Source: Oscillospiraceae bacterium (GTDB lineage: Bacteria; Bacillota; Clostridia; Oscillospirales; CAG-272). From it: a stretch of 64,000 nt of DNA. The notes beneath the pieces are model-generated. The model did not search any database. It saw only the letters and a list, made by a program, of their open reading frames with translations, and had not been told where the DNA came from. Positions 21,544 through 30,362 of this stretch are shown here, in pieces (position 1 is the stretch's first letter; each line of letters starts with the position of its first letter). Position numbers and translations under genes: made by a program. The stretch is from NCBI GenBank assembly GCA_015064205.1, contig SVSR01000002.1:62001-126000 (forward strand), written 5' to 3'.

Positions 21544-22773
21544 TTACTTATTACCTTTTATCTGTTCCCAATATGCCTTTGCCGCCTGCTCGGTGCGGTT
21601 GTCGCCGTACTCATAATAGGTTTTGCCTGCAAGGTCGTCGGGCATATAGGTCTGGCTTACGTAGTGGTTTTTATAATCGTGCGGATACTTGTATCCTTTG
21701 AAAAGCGGACTTTGCAGTATCGTCGGAATGTTCTGTCCCTTTCCGGCGTTTACGTCCTCTGTGGCCGATAAGATAGCGTTATGCGCCGTGTTGGATTTCG
21801 GCGCAGTTGCAAGCAGTACAGCCGCGTTTGCAAGCGGCAGTCTTGCCTCGGGCATACCAAGCTCACGCGCCGTATCGCAACACGCTTTCGTCACTACTGC
21901 GGCAAGCGGATATGCAAGCCCTATATCCTCGTTTGCTATAACCAGAAGCCTTCTGCACGCGCTTATAATATCGCCGCCCTCTAAAAGTTTTGCAAGATAA
22001 AATACCGCCGCGTCGGGGTCTGAACCGCGTATCGACTTCTGGAGCGCCGAGAGAAGATCGTAATGCACGTCGCCTGCTCGGTCAAAGTTACCGATATTTC
22101 CGTTTGCAAAAAGGCTTACGGTTTCTTTGGTTATCTCGTTTTCTGCAACGTAGTATGCGTTTTCGATAATACCGATGGAGCGGCGCACGTCGCCTGCTCC
22201 GAGTGACGCGATATGTACCAGCGTGTCGTCGCTTGCAGTTTTACAAGCCCCCTCTCGCTCGTTCATTATGTCAAGCGCGCGCCTTAGTCCCTTAGCACAC
22301 TCGTCGGGTGAAACAGGCTTGAATTCAAATACCGCCGAGCGCGAGATTATCGCGTTATAAACGTAAAAATAGGGATTTTCGGTTGTTGATGCTATAAGCG
22401 TTATGCGCCCGTCCTCGATAAACTCAAGTAGCGACTGCTGTTGCTTTTTGTTGAAATACTGTATCTCGTCAAGGTACAAAAGTATTCCCGATGAGCCAAG
22501 CATCGTTGAGGTTTCGCTTATAACCGCCTTTATATCGGCAAGAGAAGCCGTTGTTGCATTAAGCTCTCTGAGCGTCATGCCCGATCTTTCGGCGATTATC
22601 TTCGCCGCCGTGGTCTTACCCGTACCGGGCGGGCCGAAAAATATCATATTCGTGATATGCCCCGACTCAACCATTTTTCTTAGCACGCCGTTTTCGCCAA
22701 CGAGCTTTTGTTGTCCGATCATATTATCAAAATCGGCCGGGCGTATCAAATCCGCCATTGGTCTGACTGCCAT
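21544..22773 (-). CDS. rarA: Replication-associated recombination ATPase RarA (MgsA)
   Basis: RarA is a clamp-loader-like AAA+ ATPase that acts at stalled replication forks. The 409-residue protein shows the family start RPADFDNMIGQQKLV, Walker A GPPGTGKTT (47-55), Walker B LYLDEIQYF near 100, the sensor phrase ASTTENPYF, and the C-terminal MgsA-type region (LLEGGDIISACRRLLVIANEDIGLA). Length is slightly under the usual 420-450. It lies 23 bases downstream of recG, another fork-processing enzyme, so the pair is functionally coherent. Confidence 0.95.
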   Translation of the reverse strand: MAVRPMADLIRPADFDNMIGQQKLVGENGVLRKMVESGHITNMIFFGPPGTGKTTAAKIIAERSGMTLRELNATTASLADIKAVISETSTMLGSSGILLYLDEIQYFNKKQQQSLLEFIEDGRITLIASTTENPYFYVYNAIISRSAVFEFKPVSPDECAKGLRRALDIMNEREGACKTASDDTLVHIASLGAGDVRRSIGIIENAYYVAENEITKETVSLFANGNIGNFDRAGDVHYDLLSALQKSIRGSDPDAAVFYLAKLLEGGDIISACRRLLVIANEDIGLAYPLAAVVTKACCDTARELGMPEARLPLANAAVLLATAPKSNTAHNAILSATEDVNAGKGQNIPTILQSPLFKGYKYPHDYKNHYVSQTYMPDDLAGKTYYEYGDNRTEQAAKAYWEQIKGNK

Positions 22774-22796
22774 ATTATACGATCCTTTCGCAAAAT

Positions 22797-24974
22797 TTAG
22801 TTAAGTGTGCCCGAGCGCGCCAAGTCAAGCTCACCGAGCGCATGTCTGAGCCCCGCGTTTTCGGCTTTTTCAAGCTCAGGGTCCAAGGTTATGACCTCAG
22901 ACGCCGCCGCAGATGCATTCATCATAAGTGCGGCGCTTGTATACTGTGCAAGCTTTAACTTTAATTTACCATGCTGCCTCATTTCAGCGCTTGTTGATAT
23001 AAAATCTCCCGGTCCTCTCTGTTTTAAGTCCTCTTCGGCTATTTCATATCCGTTTGTTTTGTTTTTCATAACATCAAGGCGCTTTTGGCTCGCCGAGCCC
23101 ACCTTTGCGTCTGACACGAGCACGCAATAGGACTTATTCTTACCGCGGCCTACACGTCCTCTTAACTGATGAAGCTGAGAAAGTCCGAATCTCTCGGCGT
23201 TTTCCACTACCATTAGCGTTGCCTCGGGAACGTTCACGCCAACCTCAATTACAGTTGTTGACACAAGTATCGGCGTCTCGCCGCTTGCAAACGCGCTCAT
23301 CGCCGCTTCTTTCTCGCCGCTTTTCATCTTTCCGTGGATATATCCGACTCCGATATCGGGGAAGATTTCTTCCCTTAATTTTCTTGCATATTCAAGAGTT
23401 GACTTCAGCTCGCTCTTTTCCTCTTTTTCAAAAAGTCCGAAAATATCCTCAAAGTTAAGGTCCGCTTCATCCTCGTCAGGTTTTGCTTCTTCAACCGTTG
23501 GGCATACGATGTAAACCCGCCCGCCTGCGTCAACCTGCTTGCGGATAAATGCGTTAAGCCTCTCCCTGTACGGTTCGCCGACAACGAAGGTGTCTACCTT
23601 CTTCCGCCCGGGCGGCATTTCGTCTATCTGCGAAACGTCGAGGTCGCCGTATAATATCAGAGCAAGCGTTCGCGGTATCGGCGTTGCGCTCATAACGAGC
23701 ACGTGCACTCCTTTTGTTTTTTCCGAAAGCGCGGCTCTTTGCCGTACTCCGAAGCGATGCTGTTCGTCCGTTATAACAAGTCCCGCATCTGCAAACTCAA
23801 CCTTATCGCCGATAAGCGCGTGAGTTCCTATAACAAAGTCTATTTCCCCTGATTTAAGGCCGTCAAATATCCTTTTCTTTTCTGATGCCTTTGTTGCACC
23901 GATAAGAAGCGCACAAGTGTATCCAAGGCGCTCAAACATAGCCGACAGGTCGGCGAAATGCTGCCTTGCGAGTATCTCGGTTGGTGCCATCATAGCCGCC
24001 TGACAGCCGTTTTTGAGAGCTATATAGGCTCCTGCGGCGGCACATACTGTCTTTCCGCTTCCAACGTCACCCGAAATGAGCCTGTTCATCGGTGTTGGCT
24101 TTGACATATCGGTCTGTATAGCCTCACAAACTTTTTTCTGCGCGCCTGTAAGCTCGTATGGAAGGCTTTTCAAAAATTCGCCAAGTTCTGTATCCGCCAT
24201 AACGGGTGCGTTTTTCTCTTTTTGTGCTTTTTTTGTATATGAAAGCTTTACCGACAAAAGAAACAGCTCTTCAAACGCAAGTCTGTCAGATGCGATACGA
24301 AGACTCTCTTCGCTTTCGGGAAAGTGAATATTCTCAAGCGCGAACGCTTTTGTGCATAGCTTGTATTTTTTGCGGATATGCGCGGGAATCGGGTCTTTGT
24401 CTGCCTCGCGGATTTCACTAACTCCGTCGGTATATTCACTATAAAGTCCGTCAAGCGCGTATCTTACAGACGTTCTTAATATCTTCTGTGTAAGCCCTGT
24501 TGCAAGCGGATAAACGGGCAGAATCGGCAAAAGCTTCGCGCCCTCGTAATATGGCTCGCTTTCGGGGGAAGAAAGACTAAAACCGCCTCTTGTTCTTGTC
24601 AGCTTTCCGTAAAAGCGGTGAGTAGAGCCGCGCGGATAGCTTTTATCGGCATAGGTGCGGTTATAAAATATTATCTCACAGCTTGCGCTGTTATCAAAGG
24701 CTTTAAATTTTGTAAGCGACAGATTCCCTCTTATCTTCACGCTTTTTGGGTCTGTGCCAACTGTAAGTATAAGCGATACGGGTGTATCAAGAGGCGCGTC
24801 GGCAATAGTGTATATATTACCTCTGTTCTGGTATGCACGGGGAAAATGGTCTATGAGAGCCCCAATATCGGTGATACCGAGTGAAGCAAAGCTTTTCTTT
24901 CGCACGGTGCTTATACCGGGTATATTTTCTATATCCGTTTTATTTGAAAAAGCTTCTCTTTTCTTCATCTCCAT
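22797..24974 (-). CDS. recG: ATP-dependent DNA helicase RecG
   Basis: RecG remodels stalled forks and branch-migrates Holliday junctions. The 725-residue protein has the N-terminal wedge (OB) domain (about 1-180), Walker A SGDVGSGKT (301-309), the DEQH box (403-406), the helicase phrases VMSATPIPRT and TTVIEVGVNVPEA, and the QLRGRVGRG motif near 610. The start is ATG 24974 with GAGAGGGGG just upstream; ATG 24968 is nearly equivalent. It follows murI in the same direction by 13 bases. Confidence 0.96.
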   Translation of the reverse strand: MEMKKREAFSNKTDIENIPGISTVRKKSFASLGITDIGALIDHFPRAYQNRGNIYTIADAPLDTPVSLILTVGTDPKSVKIRGNLSLTKFKAFDNSASCEIIFYNRTYADKSYPRGSTHRFYGKLTRTRGGFSLSSPESEPYYEGAKLLPILPVYPLATGLTQKILRTSVRYALDGLYSEYTDGVSEIREADKDPIPAHIRKKYKLCTKAFALENIHFPESEESLRIASDRLAFEELFLLSVKLSYTKKAQKEKNAPVMADTELGEFLKSLPYELTGAQKKVCEAIQTDMSKPTPMNRLISGDVGSGKTVCAAAGAYIALKNGCQAAMMAPTEILARQHFADLSAMFERLGYTCALLIGATKASEKKRIFDGLKSGEIDFVIGTHALIGDKVEFADAGLVITDEQHRFGVRQRAALSEKTKGVHVLVMSATPIPRTLALILYGDLDVSQIDEMPPGRKKVDTFVVGEPYRERLNAFIRKQVDAGGRVYIVCPTVEEAKPDEDEADLNFEDIFGLFEKEEKSELKSTLEYARKLREEIFPDIGVGYIHGKMKSGEKEAAMSAFASGETPILVSTTVIEVGVNVPEATLMVVENAERFGLSQLHQLRGRVGRGKNKSYCVLVSDAKVGSASQKRLDVMKNKTNGYEIAEEDLKQRGPGDFISTSAEMRQHGKLKLKLAQYTSAALMMNASAAASEVITLDPELEKAENAGLRHALGELDLARSGTLN

Positions 24975-24987
24975 CCCCCTCTCTTTT

Positions 24988-25770
24988 TTATTTCAGCTGA
25001 CTAAGCAACCTCTTGCAAAGCTCTTCTTTATCGTCGTTTTCTTTTGTAAACAAGTACTCTATACGGTGATCATCACTTTCGCAAAGAAGCCCTGCCGCTT
25101 CTATTCTGCGCTTTGCCTCTCTTGCGGTACCCGCCGCGCCGTCAAGGATAACGACATTATCTCCAAGAAATTTTTCGAGCGTCTTTTTCACGAACGGGTA
25201 ATGAGTACAGCCGAGAACTACGGCATCTATTTTTTTATCTCCAAGCGGTGCGAAGACATCGCGAACATATGCGTCCACTACCTCGCCGTCGGTCTGCCCC
25301 GACTCTATTATTTCCATAAGTCCCGGGCATGCAAGCGGTATTATCTCCTCGTCGCTTGCAAATCGGTCCATAAGGTTTTTGAATTTTTCCTCTTTCAGCG
25401 TCAGCGGTGTTGCCATAACAACTACTGTCGGATGCTCACATACGAGTGCCGCCGGCTTTATTGCAGGCTCGATCCCGACTATCGGAAGGCTCGGGTACTT
25501 CTCCCTCATCACGCGCACCGCCGCGCTCGTTGCGGTATTACACGCAACGACAATCGCTTTTGCTCCCTCACCAAGCAAGATCTTTGTATTTTCAAGCATT
25601 ATAGCAAGCACCTCATCGCGAGTCTTTACTCCGTAGGGCGCGTTTTTTGAGTCGGCAAAATATATGTAGCTCTCGTGCGGCATGATGCGCAAAAGCTCTG
25701 ACAAGACCGATATTCCCCCAACTCCCGAATCGATTACGGCAATCGGAGCGTTTTTCTTATCTTTACACAT
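24988..25770 (-). CDS. murI: Glutamate racemase MurI
   Basis: MurI makes D-glutamate for peptidoglycan. The protein has the family start APIAVIDSGVGGISVL, the phrase YFADSKNAPYG, and the two catalytic-cysteine motifs VVACNTATS and VVLGCTHYPFV. The start at 25770 (MCKDKKN) is preceded by AGGAAGG at 5 bases; a TTG at 25791 inside the upstream gene is unlikely. Length (260 residues) is typical. It belongs to the minus-strand set running from the U32 peptidase to rarA. Confidence 0.96.
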   Translation of the reverse strand: MCKDKKNAPIAVIDSGVGGISVLSELLRIMPHESYIYFADSKNAPYGVKTRDEVLAIMLENTKILLGEGAKAIVVACNTATSAAVRVMREKYPSLPIVGIEPAIKPAALVCEHPTVVVMATPLTLKEEKFKNLMDRFASDEEIIPLACPGLMEIIESGQTDGEVVDAYVRDVFAPLGDKKIDAVVLGCTHYPFVKKTLEKFLGDNVVILDGAAGTAREAKRRIEAAGLLCESDDHRIEYLFTKENDDKEELCKRLLSQLK

Positions 25771-25780
25771 AATAACCTTC

Positions 25781-26431
25781 CTATATGGCAAATTCTCCGC
25801 TTTTTATTTTGTCTGAAAGCTCTTTCATACTGTCAAAAACAGGATACCCCGTTAACTCAAGCTTTTTTCTTGAGTGATGTGCGCAGACGAGCGCTATATC
25901 GATGTCAAGCTCCCTTGCTACCTCTGCATCGTGAGTTGTGTCGCCTATCATCAGATATTCTCGTTTATCACGCGTATCGAAATATGCTATTGCTATGTCA
26001 AGCTTGCTGTGTGCATACACGTTATCAAGGGCGAGTATCTCCCCAAAGCAGTCTGAAATTCCAAGTTCAAAAAGCTTTGCTTCAAGCATCTCCCTCTCTG
26101 ATGCCGAGAGGATCATCTGTTTAAGCCCAAGCTTGTCAAAATAGGCTATAAGCTCTCTTACTCCATCTGTCATCTTTATTGAGGGCGAAAACCTTTTATA
26201 ATTTTCTACCCATTCGTGCGCTATTTTCTCATACGGCTCTTTATCAAAATCAAAGCCGAGCGCGCTGTAATATTTGATTATCGGAAAAGTAAACTTTTCC
26301 CTGTATTCTTCAACAGAATCTATCGTTTTAAGTCCCCTTTTCTCAAGCAGAGGATTTACAGATTCTATTCCGACTCCAACGTCGTCGATTATCGTTCCGT
26401 TGAAATCCCAGACGATATATTTATATTTCAT
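25781..26431 (-). CDS. HAD family hydrolase (phosphoglycolate phosphatase-like)
   Basis: The 216-residue protein shows HAD motif I as VWDFNGTIIDD (nucleophile Asp; the second acidic position is Asn, a variant seen in some members), motif II at LSASE, and motif IV as MIGDTTHDAEVA. A helical cap domain lies between. It is likely a small-molecule phosphatase in the cytosol; the substrate is not known. The stop is 10 bases before murI and the start follows the U32 gene by 5 bases, so it is within an operon. Confidence 0.88.
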   Translation of the reverse strand: MKYKYIVWDFNGTIIDDVGVGIESVNPLLEKRGLKTIDSVEEYREKFTFPIIKYYSALGFDFDKEPYEKIAHEWVENYKRFSPSIKMTDGVRELIAYFDKLGLKQMILSASEREMLEAKLFELGISDCFGEILALDNVYAHSKLDIAIAYFDTRDKREYLMIGDTTHDAEVARELDIDIALVCAHHSRKKLELTGYPVFDSMKELSDKIKSGEFAI

Positions 26432-26436
26432 ACTGC

Positions 26437-28470
26437 TTATTTCCTTGCTATACGGCGGATATTGCCTGTGGGCTCTTTTCCCTCTTTGTACGCGTCAATG
26501 ACACATTTAACGTCATCGGCACCCTCGTCGGTGAAAATATAGTGTCCGCAATATATATTTGCACGCTCAAGCTCGATTCTCTTGTCTGCCATATAGGTTA
26601 CGCGGCTGTTATAGACTGTGTTTCTGTGCTTGTGCGTTTTGTAAACGGGGAATTTTTCACCCATTCTGTCAACAAGCTCTCCCTTACCCATTGAGCACTT
26701 GTCGCATCCCGACATGTCCTTAATAACGCATTTTTCAAGAAGCATCATCGGTATGCGGCCGTAAACTACCGTGTTTTCTGATGCTTTGGGCAAAAGGTCT
26801 GCGATCTTGGCTAAAGTAAGCTCCGGCGAGGGAATTATATCTTCAAAACCAAGCTCGAGAAGCTTATTAACAGTATATACATTCGTTGCATTGAGTCTGA
26901 AATCACCATGGCATATAAAGCCGTATTCGCGCGCAAGCGAAAGGTGCCCGATATTTGCAACAAGCGCGTGTACTGCTCCCTCTTTTTTTGCCTTTTCAAG
27001 CATGATCTTTATCTCGGAAACTTCCTTGTCAAAGATAACGGGTGGAAGTATCACTCCGTTTGCCGCACCTTGCTCATATGCTTCGAGGGGCAGATATATT
27101 ATACCGAAATATCCGCTTGCCGCATCAGGTATTTGCGCATTACTTAAAAATCTTGCGCTTTTTTTCGGGGTATACTCACCTGCGCCTGTAATTTCAGATA
27201 TTTTCTTGTCATTCTGCCTGCGCTTTGGCATAAGCGCCTCTTCAATAGCCGCCACCGCATCGCGCCTTAGCGCATTTATCTTCGACACGGGCATGATAAC
27301 GCCTGTATCAAGCTCGATTCTGGCTCTATTGCATACAAAATCGGTTGCGCCGAATTTGAGAATATTTTTTCTTACAGACTCCTCTGTCAGCGGCGTCCTT
27401 ATCGCCCTCTCGGGCGCATCAGCATATGACGTCACGCTGATATTATTATCGCCGTCTGCAAGCGAAAGCGTTAAGCTTGCAGGCTCGCCAAGCTTTATTT
27501 TTGCAAAAAGCGAAAGCTCTCGCTTTTGATTTTTTATGTCAACATCATACTTTGGCACACTCAAAGCCTTATCGGCATCGGTCCGCACGCCGAGCATTGA
27601 TGAGTTTATCCTGTTTTTAAAGTATCCGTCTGTAAAGCCGCTTCTTGAAAAGAGCGCGGCAAGCTCCTTCATTTCTTTAAAAGTTGCGTTTCTTTTCTCG
27701 TCTATGAGCCGCCTGTATATCGCCGTTGTTCCGTACACGTACTCGGGCGATTTCATTCTGCCCTCTATTTTAAGCGATGCCGCGCCAAGCGCCAAAACGT
27801 CCTCAAAGCAGGAAGCAAGGCAGTTATCCTTAAGGCTCAGGGGATAAGCGCCCGAATATGGCAGACGGCAGGGCTGGGCACACTCGCCGCGGTTTCCGCT
27901 TCTTGCGCCCACGAGTGAGCTGAACAGGCACTGCCCCGAATGCGACACGCAGAGCGCTCCGTGTATGAACATTTCTGTTTCGATTGGAGAGTTTTTGCAG
28001 ATTTCATAAAGGGTTTCACGGTCAAGCTCTCTTGCAACTACCACGCGGCTGAAACCGAGGCTTGCTAAAGCTTTTGCTCCCTCGGTATCATGAACAGACA
28101 TCTGCGTGCTCGCGTGAAGCTCTATATCGGGAAATATCCGCCTTACCTCGCACGCGAGCCCGAGATCTGCAATAATCAGCGCGTCTGCGCCTGCGTTATA
28201 CAAAAATTCTATTTCGTCAAGAGCAGATTTTATCTCTCTGTCATATATGAGCGTATTGAAGGTGATATTCGAGCGAACACCGTAGTTGCGGCACTTTTCT
28301 ATTGCTCTTTTTATATTCTCACGGTCAAAATTCTGAGCGTTCATTCGCGCATTAAAGGCAGATGACCCGAAATATACAGCATCCGCACCGCCTGATATTG
28401 CCGCATCAAGCGCCTCCATGCTCCCCGCAGGAGCGAGAAGCTCGGGCTTTTTGTAAATAATCTTGCTCAT
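26437..28470 (-). CDS. Peptidase U32 family protein (RlhA-like)
   Basis: The 677-residue protein has the U32 TIM-barrel start ELLAPAGSMEALDAAISGGA, the signature MFIHGALCVSHSGQC and the cysteine-rich GECAQPCRLPY; further cysteines near the end (CVIKDMSGCDKCSMG) may bind an Fe-S cluster. Relatives include collagenase-type peptidases and the RNA hydroxylation protein RlhA; the two-part architecture here resembles the RlhA type, but substrate is uncertain. It is the first gene of the operon leading to rarA, served by a promoter at 28582-28610 with a 5' UTR of about 100 bases. Confidence 0.9.
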   Translation of the reverse strand: MSKIIYKKPELLAPAGSMEALDAAISGGADAVYFGSSAFNARMNAQNFDRENIKRAIEKCRNYGVRSNITFNTLIYDREIKSALDEIEFLYNAGADALIIADLGLACEVRRIFPDIELHASTQMSVHDTEGAKALASLGFSRVVVARELDRETLYEICKNSPIETEMFIHGALCVSHSGQCLFSSLVGARSGNRGECAQPCRLPYSGAYPLSLKDNCLASCFEDVLALGAASLKIEGRMKSPEYVYGTTAIYRRLIDEKRNATFKEMKELAALFSRSGFTDGYFKNRINSSMLGVRTDADKALSVPKYDVDIKNQKRELSLFAKIKLGEPASLTLSLADGDNNISVTSYADAPERAIRTPLTEESVRKNILKFGATDFVCNRARIELDTGVIMPVSKINALRRDAVAAIEEALMPKRRQNDKKISEITGAGEYTPKKSARFLSNAQIPDAASGYFGIIYLPLEAYEQGAANGVILPPVIFDKEVSEIKIMLEKAKKEGAVHALVANIGHLSLAREYGFICHGDFRLNATNVYTVNKLLELGFEDIIPSPELTLAKIADLLPKASENTVVYGRIPMMLLEKCVIKDMSGCDKCSMGKGELVDRMGEKFPVYKTHKHRNTVYNSRVTYMADKRIELERANIYCGHYIFTDEGADDVKCVIDAYKEGKEPTGNIRRIARK

Positions 28471-28506
28471 TTCACCGTTATGCTCCGTCTTTTTTCGTAT
28501 TTGCTC

Positions 28507-28535
28507 TTGAAATATTTATAAATATAAAGTATAAT
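28507..28535 (+). promoter_or_regulatory. Promoter of the dut operon
   Basis: TTGAAA (28507-28512) and TATAAT (28530-28535) are separated by 17 bases. Transcription would begin about 110 bases before dut. It lies within the 5' UTR region of the divergent U32 transcript. Confidence 0.65.
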
Positions 28536-28581
28536 TATACTGTTATAGTGTTTGCCTTTGTATTTATCTTATCTACGACTT

Positions 28582-28610
28582 ATTATAAACCATCGCTTGA
28601 TTAAAGTCAA
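28582..28610 (-). promoter_or_regulatory. Promoter of the U32-murI-recG-rarA group
   Basis: On the minus strand TTGACT (28610-28605) and TATAAT (28587-28582) are separated by 17 bases. The divergent dut promoter is about 50 bases away, so the two transcripts overlap at their 5' ends. Confidence 0.65.
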
Positions 28611-28654
28611 CACAAACTTTAGGCGCGCACCCGCGCCCCGAAAGGATAAAAAGC

Positions 28655-29101
28655 ATGAAAACAGAAGTTAAAATAAAGAAAATGAGAGAGTCTGCAATCA
28701 TTCCCGAATATGCAACAAGCGGTTCTGCCGCGCTCGATCTCAGATGCGCTGCAGACGAAAGCATCGTTATTCCTGCTCGCTCAAGAGCAGCTATACCGAC
28801 GGGTATTGCCGTTGCGCCGGAGGACTCGTCGGTAGTATCTATCGTATGCGCAAGAAGTGGGCTTGCAACCAAGCACGGTATCGCGCTTGCCAACGGTATC
28901 GGCGTTATCGACAGCGATTACAGAGGTGAGATAATCGTATCCCTTATAAATAATTCGGACGTGGATTTTACAGTCGAACCCGGCGACCGCGTTGCTCAGC
29001 TTATGTTCATGCCCGTTCTTACGGCAAATCTTATAGAATGCGTGGAACTTGACAAGACCGAGCGCGGCGCGGGCGGCTTTGGCTCAACGGGAGTTAAATA
29101 A
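28655..29101 (+). CDS. dut: Deoxyuridine 5'-triphosphate nucleotidohydrolase (dUTPase)
   Basis: Dut hydrolyses dUTP to dUMP, keeping uracil out of DNA and feeding dTMP synthesis. All five trimeric dUTPase motifs are present in 148 residues: GSAALDLRC, ARSGLATKHGIAL, GVIDSDYRGEI, GDRVAQLMF and the P-loop-like RGAGGFGSTG at the C-terminus. GAAAGGA precedes the ATG. Its stop TAA shares a base with the maf ATG, and it heads an operon of nucleotide-pool and repair genes. Confidence 0.96.
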   Translation: MKTEVKIKKMRESAIIPEYATSGSAALDLRCAADESIVIPARSRAAIPTGIAVAPEDSSVVSIVCARSGLATKHGIALANGIGVIDSDYRGEIIVSLINNSDVDFTVEPGDRVAQLMFMPVLTANLIECVELDKTERGAGGFGSTGVK

Positions 29102-29703
29102 TGGCAAAGCTCATTCTTGCCTCGGCATCAGTGCGCCGCCGGGAGATACTTTCGCATATCGGCCTTGACTTTACTGCCATCACCGCAGACGTTGACGAAG
29201 CCAGAGGCATACCCGACACTCCCGATAAAATAGTTGAGGAGCTTTCATTGCGAAAGGCAAATGCGATACTGTCGCACTCCGATTACAGCACGGGCGACAT
29301 AATTATCGGCTCTGACACCATAGTATATCATAACAAAAGCATACTGACAAAGCCGATCGACAAGGACGATGCCGTGCGTATGCTAAAGGAGCTTTCAGGC
29401 TCATGTCACCAGGTTTATTCGGGCCTCTGTGTTACAGACGGAAAGAAAGTTGTATGCACGCACGCGATGACAAGCGTGAAGATGAGAGAGATAAGCGAAG
29501 ATGAAATTGCCGCCTACGTAAATTCGCTCGAGCCGCTTGATAAGGCGGGCGCTTACGGCATACAGGATCTTGGCGGAATCTTCGTTGAAAGAATAGAGGG
29601 AGATTACTACAACGTTGTAGGCCTTCCGCTTGAAAAGTTATGTGTCATTCTCGATCGTGATTTCGGCTATAATGTCCTTGAAAAGAGGACAGACACCAAA
29701 TGA
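29101..29703 (+). CDS. maf: Maf family nucleotide pyrophosphatase
   Basis: Maf proteins hydrolyse non-canonical or pyrimidine nucleoside triphosphates and have been linked to septum formation. The 200-residue protein has the start LILASASVRRREIL, the catalytic phrase IIGSDTIVYH, and the C-terminal GAYGIQDLGGIFVERIEGDY. It overlaps dut by one base and nth by four, so the three genes are translationally linked. Substrate class (dTTP/UTP or other) cannot be assigned with certainty. Confidence 0.94.
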   Translation: MAKLILASASVRRREILSHIGLDFTAITADVDEARGIPDTPDKIVEELSLRKANAILSHSDYSTGDIIIGSDTIVYHNKSILTKPIDKDDAVRMLKELSGSCHQVYSGLCVTDGKKVVCTHAMTSVKMREISEDEIAAYVNSLEPLDKAGAYGIQDLGGIFVERIEGDYYNVVGLPLEKLCVILDRDFGYNVLEKRTDTK

Positions 29704-30362
29704 AAAAATTAACAAAAAATCAAAAGAAAACAAATATAAATGAAGCGTCAAAAATACTTGAGGGGATATATCCCGATGCCGAGTGCGCTCTGAAATACGG
29801 CGGAGAGCCGTGGAAGCTTCTTATAATGGGCAGGCTTTCAGCACAGTGTACAGATGCGAGAGTCAATATCGTTTGCGAAGACTTATTTCGTGTGTTTCCC
29901 ACACTTGAGTCTGTTGCTTATGCAAAGGTTGAAGACATCGCTAAGATCGTGCGCCCGTGCGGACTGTACAACACAAAGGCACAGAATATTAAAGATGCAT
30001 GCCTGATGCTAGTTAAAAAGTTTGACTCAGAGCTGCCGTCTTCGATGGATGAGCTGTTAAGCTTGCCAGGCGTTGGAAGAAAGATCGCAAATCTGCTTCT
30101 TGGCGACATCTTCGGCATTCCCGGCATAGTTGCGGATACTCATTGTATACGAATCTGCGGAAGGCTTGGTATGTATGATGAAGGACTGAAGGATCCAACG
30201 AAGGTTGAAAGGATACTTTCAGAGCTTGTAGAGTCTGAGTCACAAACAGATTTTTGCCACAGGATAGTACAGTTTGGCAGAGATATCTGCACGGCAAGGT
30301 CACCGAAGTGCGGCACGTGTCCGCTGTCGCACATCTGTTTAAAAAACATTAACAAGGAGTGA
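29700..30362 (+). CDS. nth: Endonuclease III
   Basis: Nth is a DNA glycosylase/AP lyase that removes oxidised pyrimidines. The 220-residue protein has the helix-hairpin-helix LPGVGRKIANLLLG with the catalytic Lys, the catalytic Asp in VADTHCIRICGRLG, and the [4Fe-4S] pattern C-x6-C-x2-C-x5-C near the C-terminus (CTARSPKCGTCPLSHIC). Its start overlaps the end of maf and its stop lies at the presumed start region of cinA. Confidence 0.95.
   Translation: MKKLTKNQKKTNINEASKILEGIYPDAECALKYGGEPWKLLIMGRLSAQCTDARVNIVCEDLFRVFPTLESVAYAKVEDIAKIVRPCGLYNTKAQNIKDACLMLVKKFDSELPSSMDELLSLPGVGRKIANLLLGDIFGIPGIVADTHCIRICGRLGMYDEGLKDPTKVERILSELVESESQTDFCHRIVQFGRDICTARSPKCGTCPLSHICLKNINKE

Noticed and set aside
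24754-25650. 298-codon open frame opposite recG and murI
   Set aside because: Antisense shadow; murI and recG motifs on the minus strand are complete.
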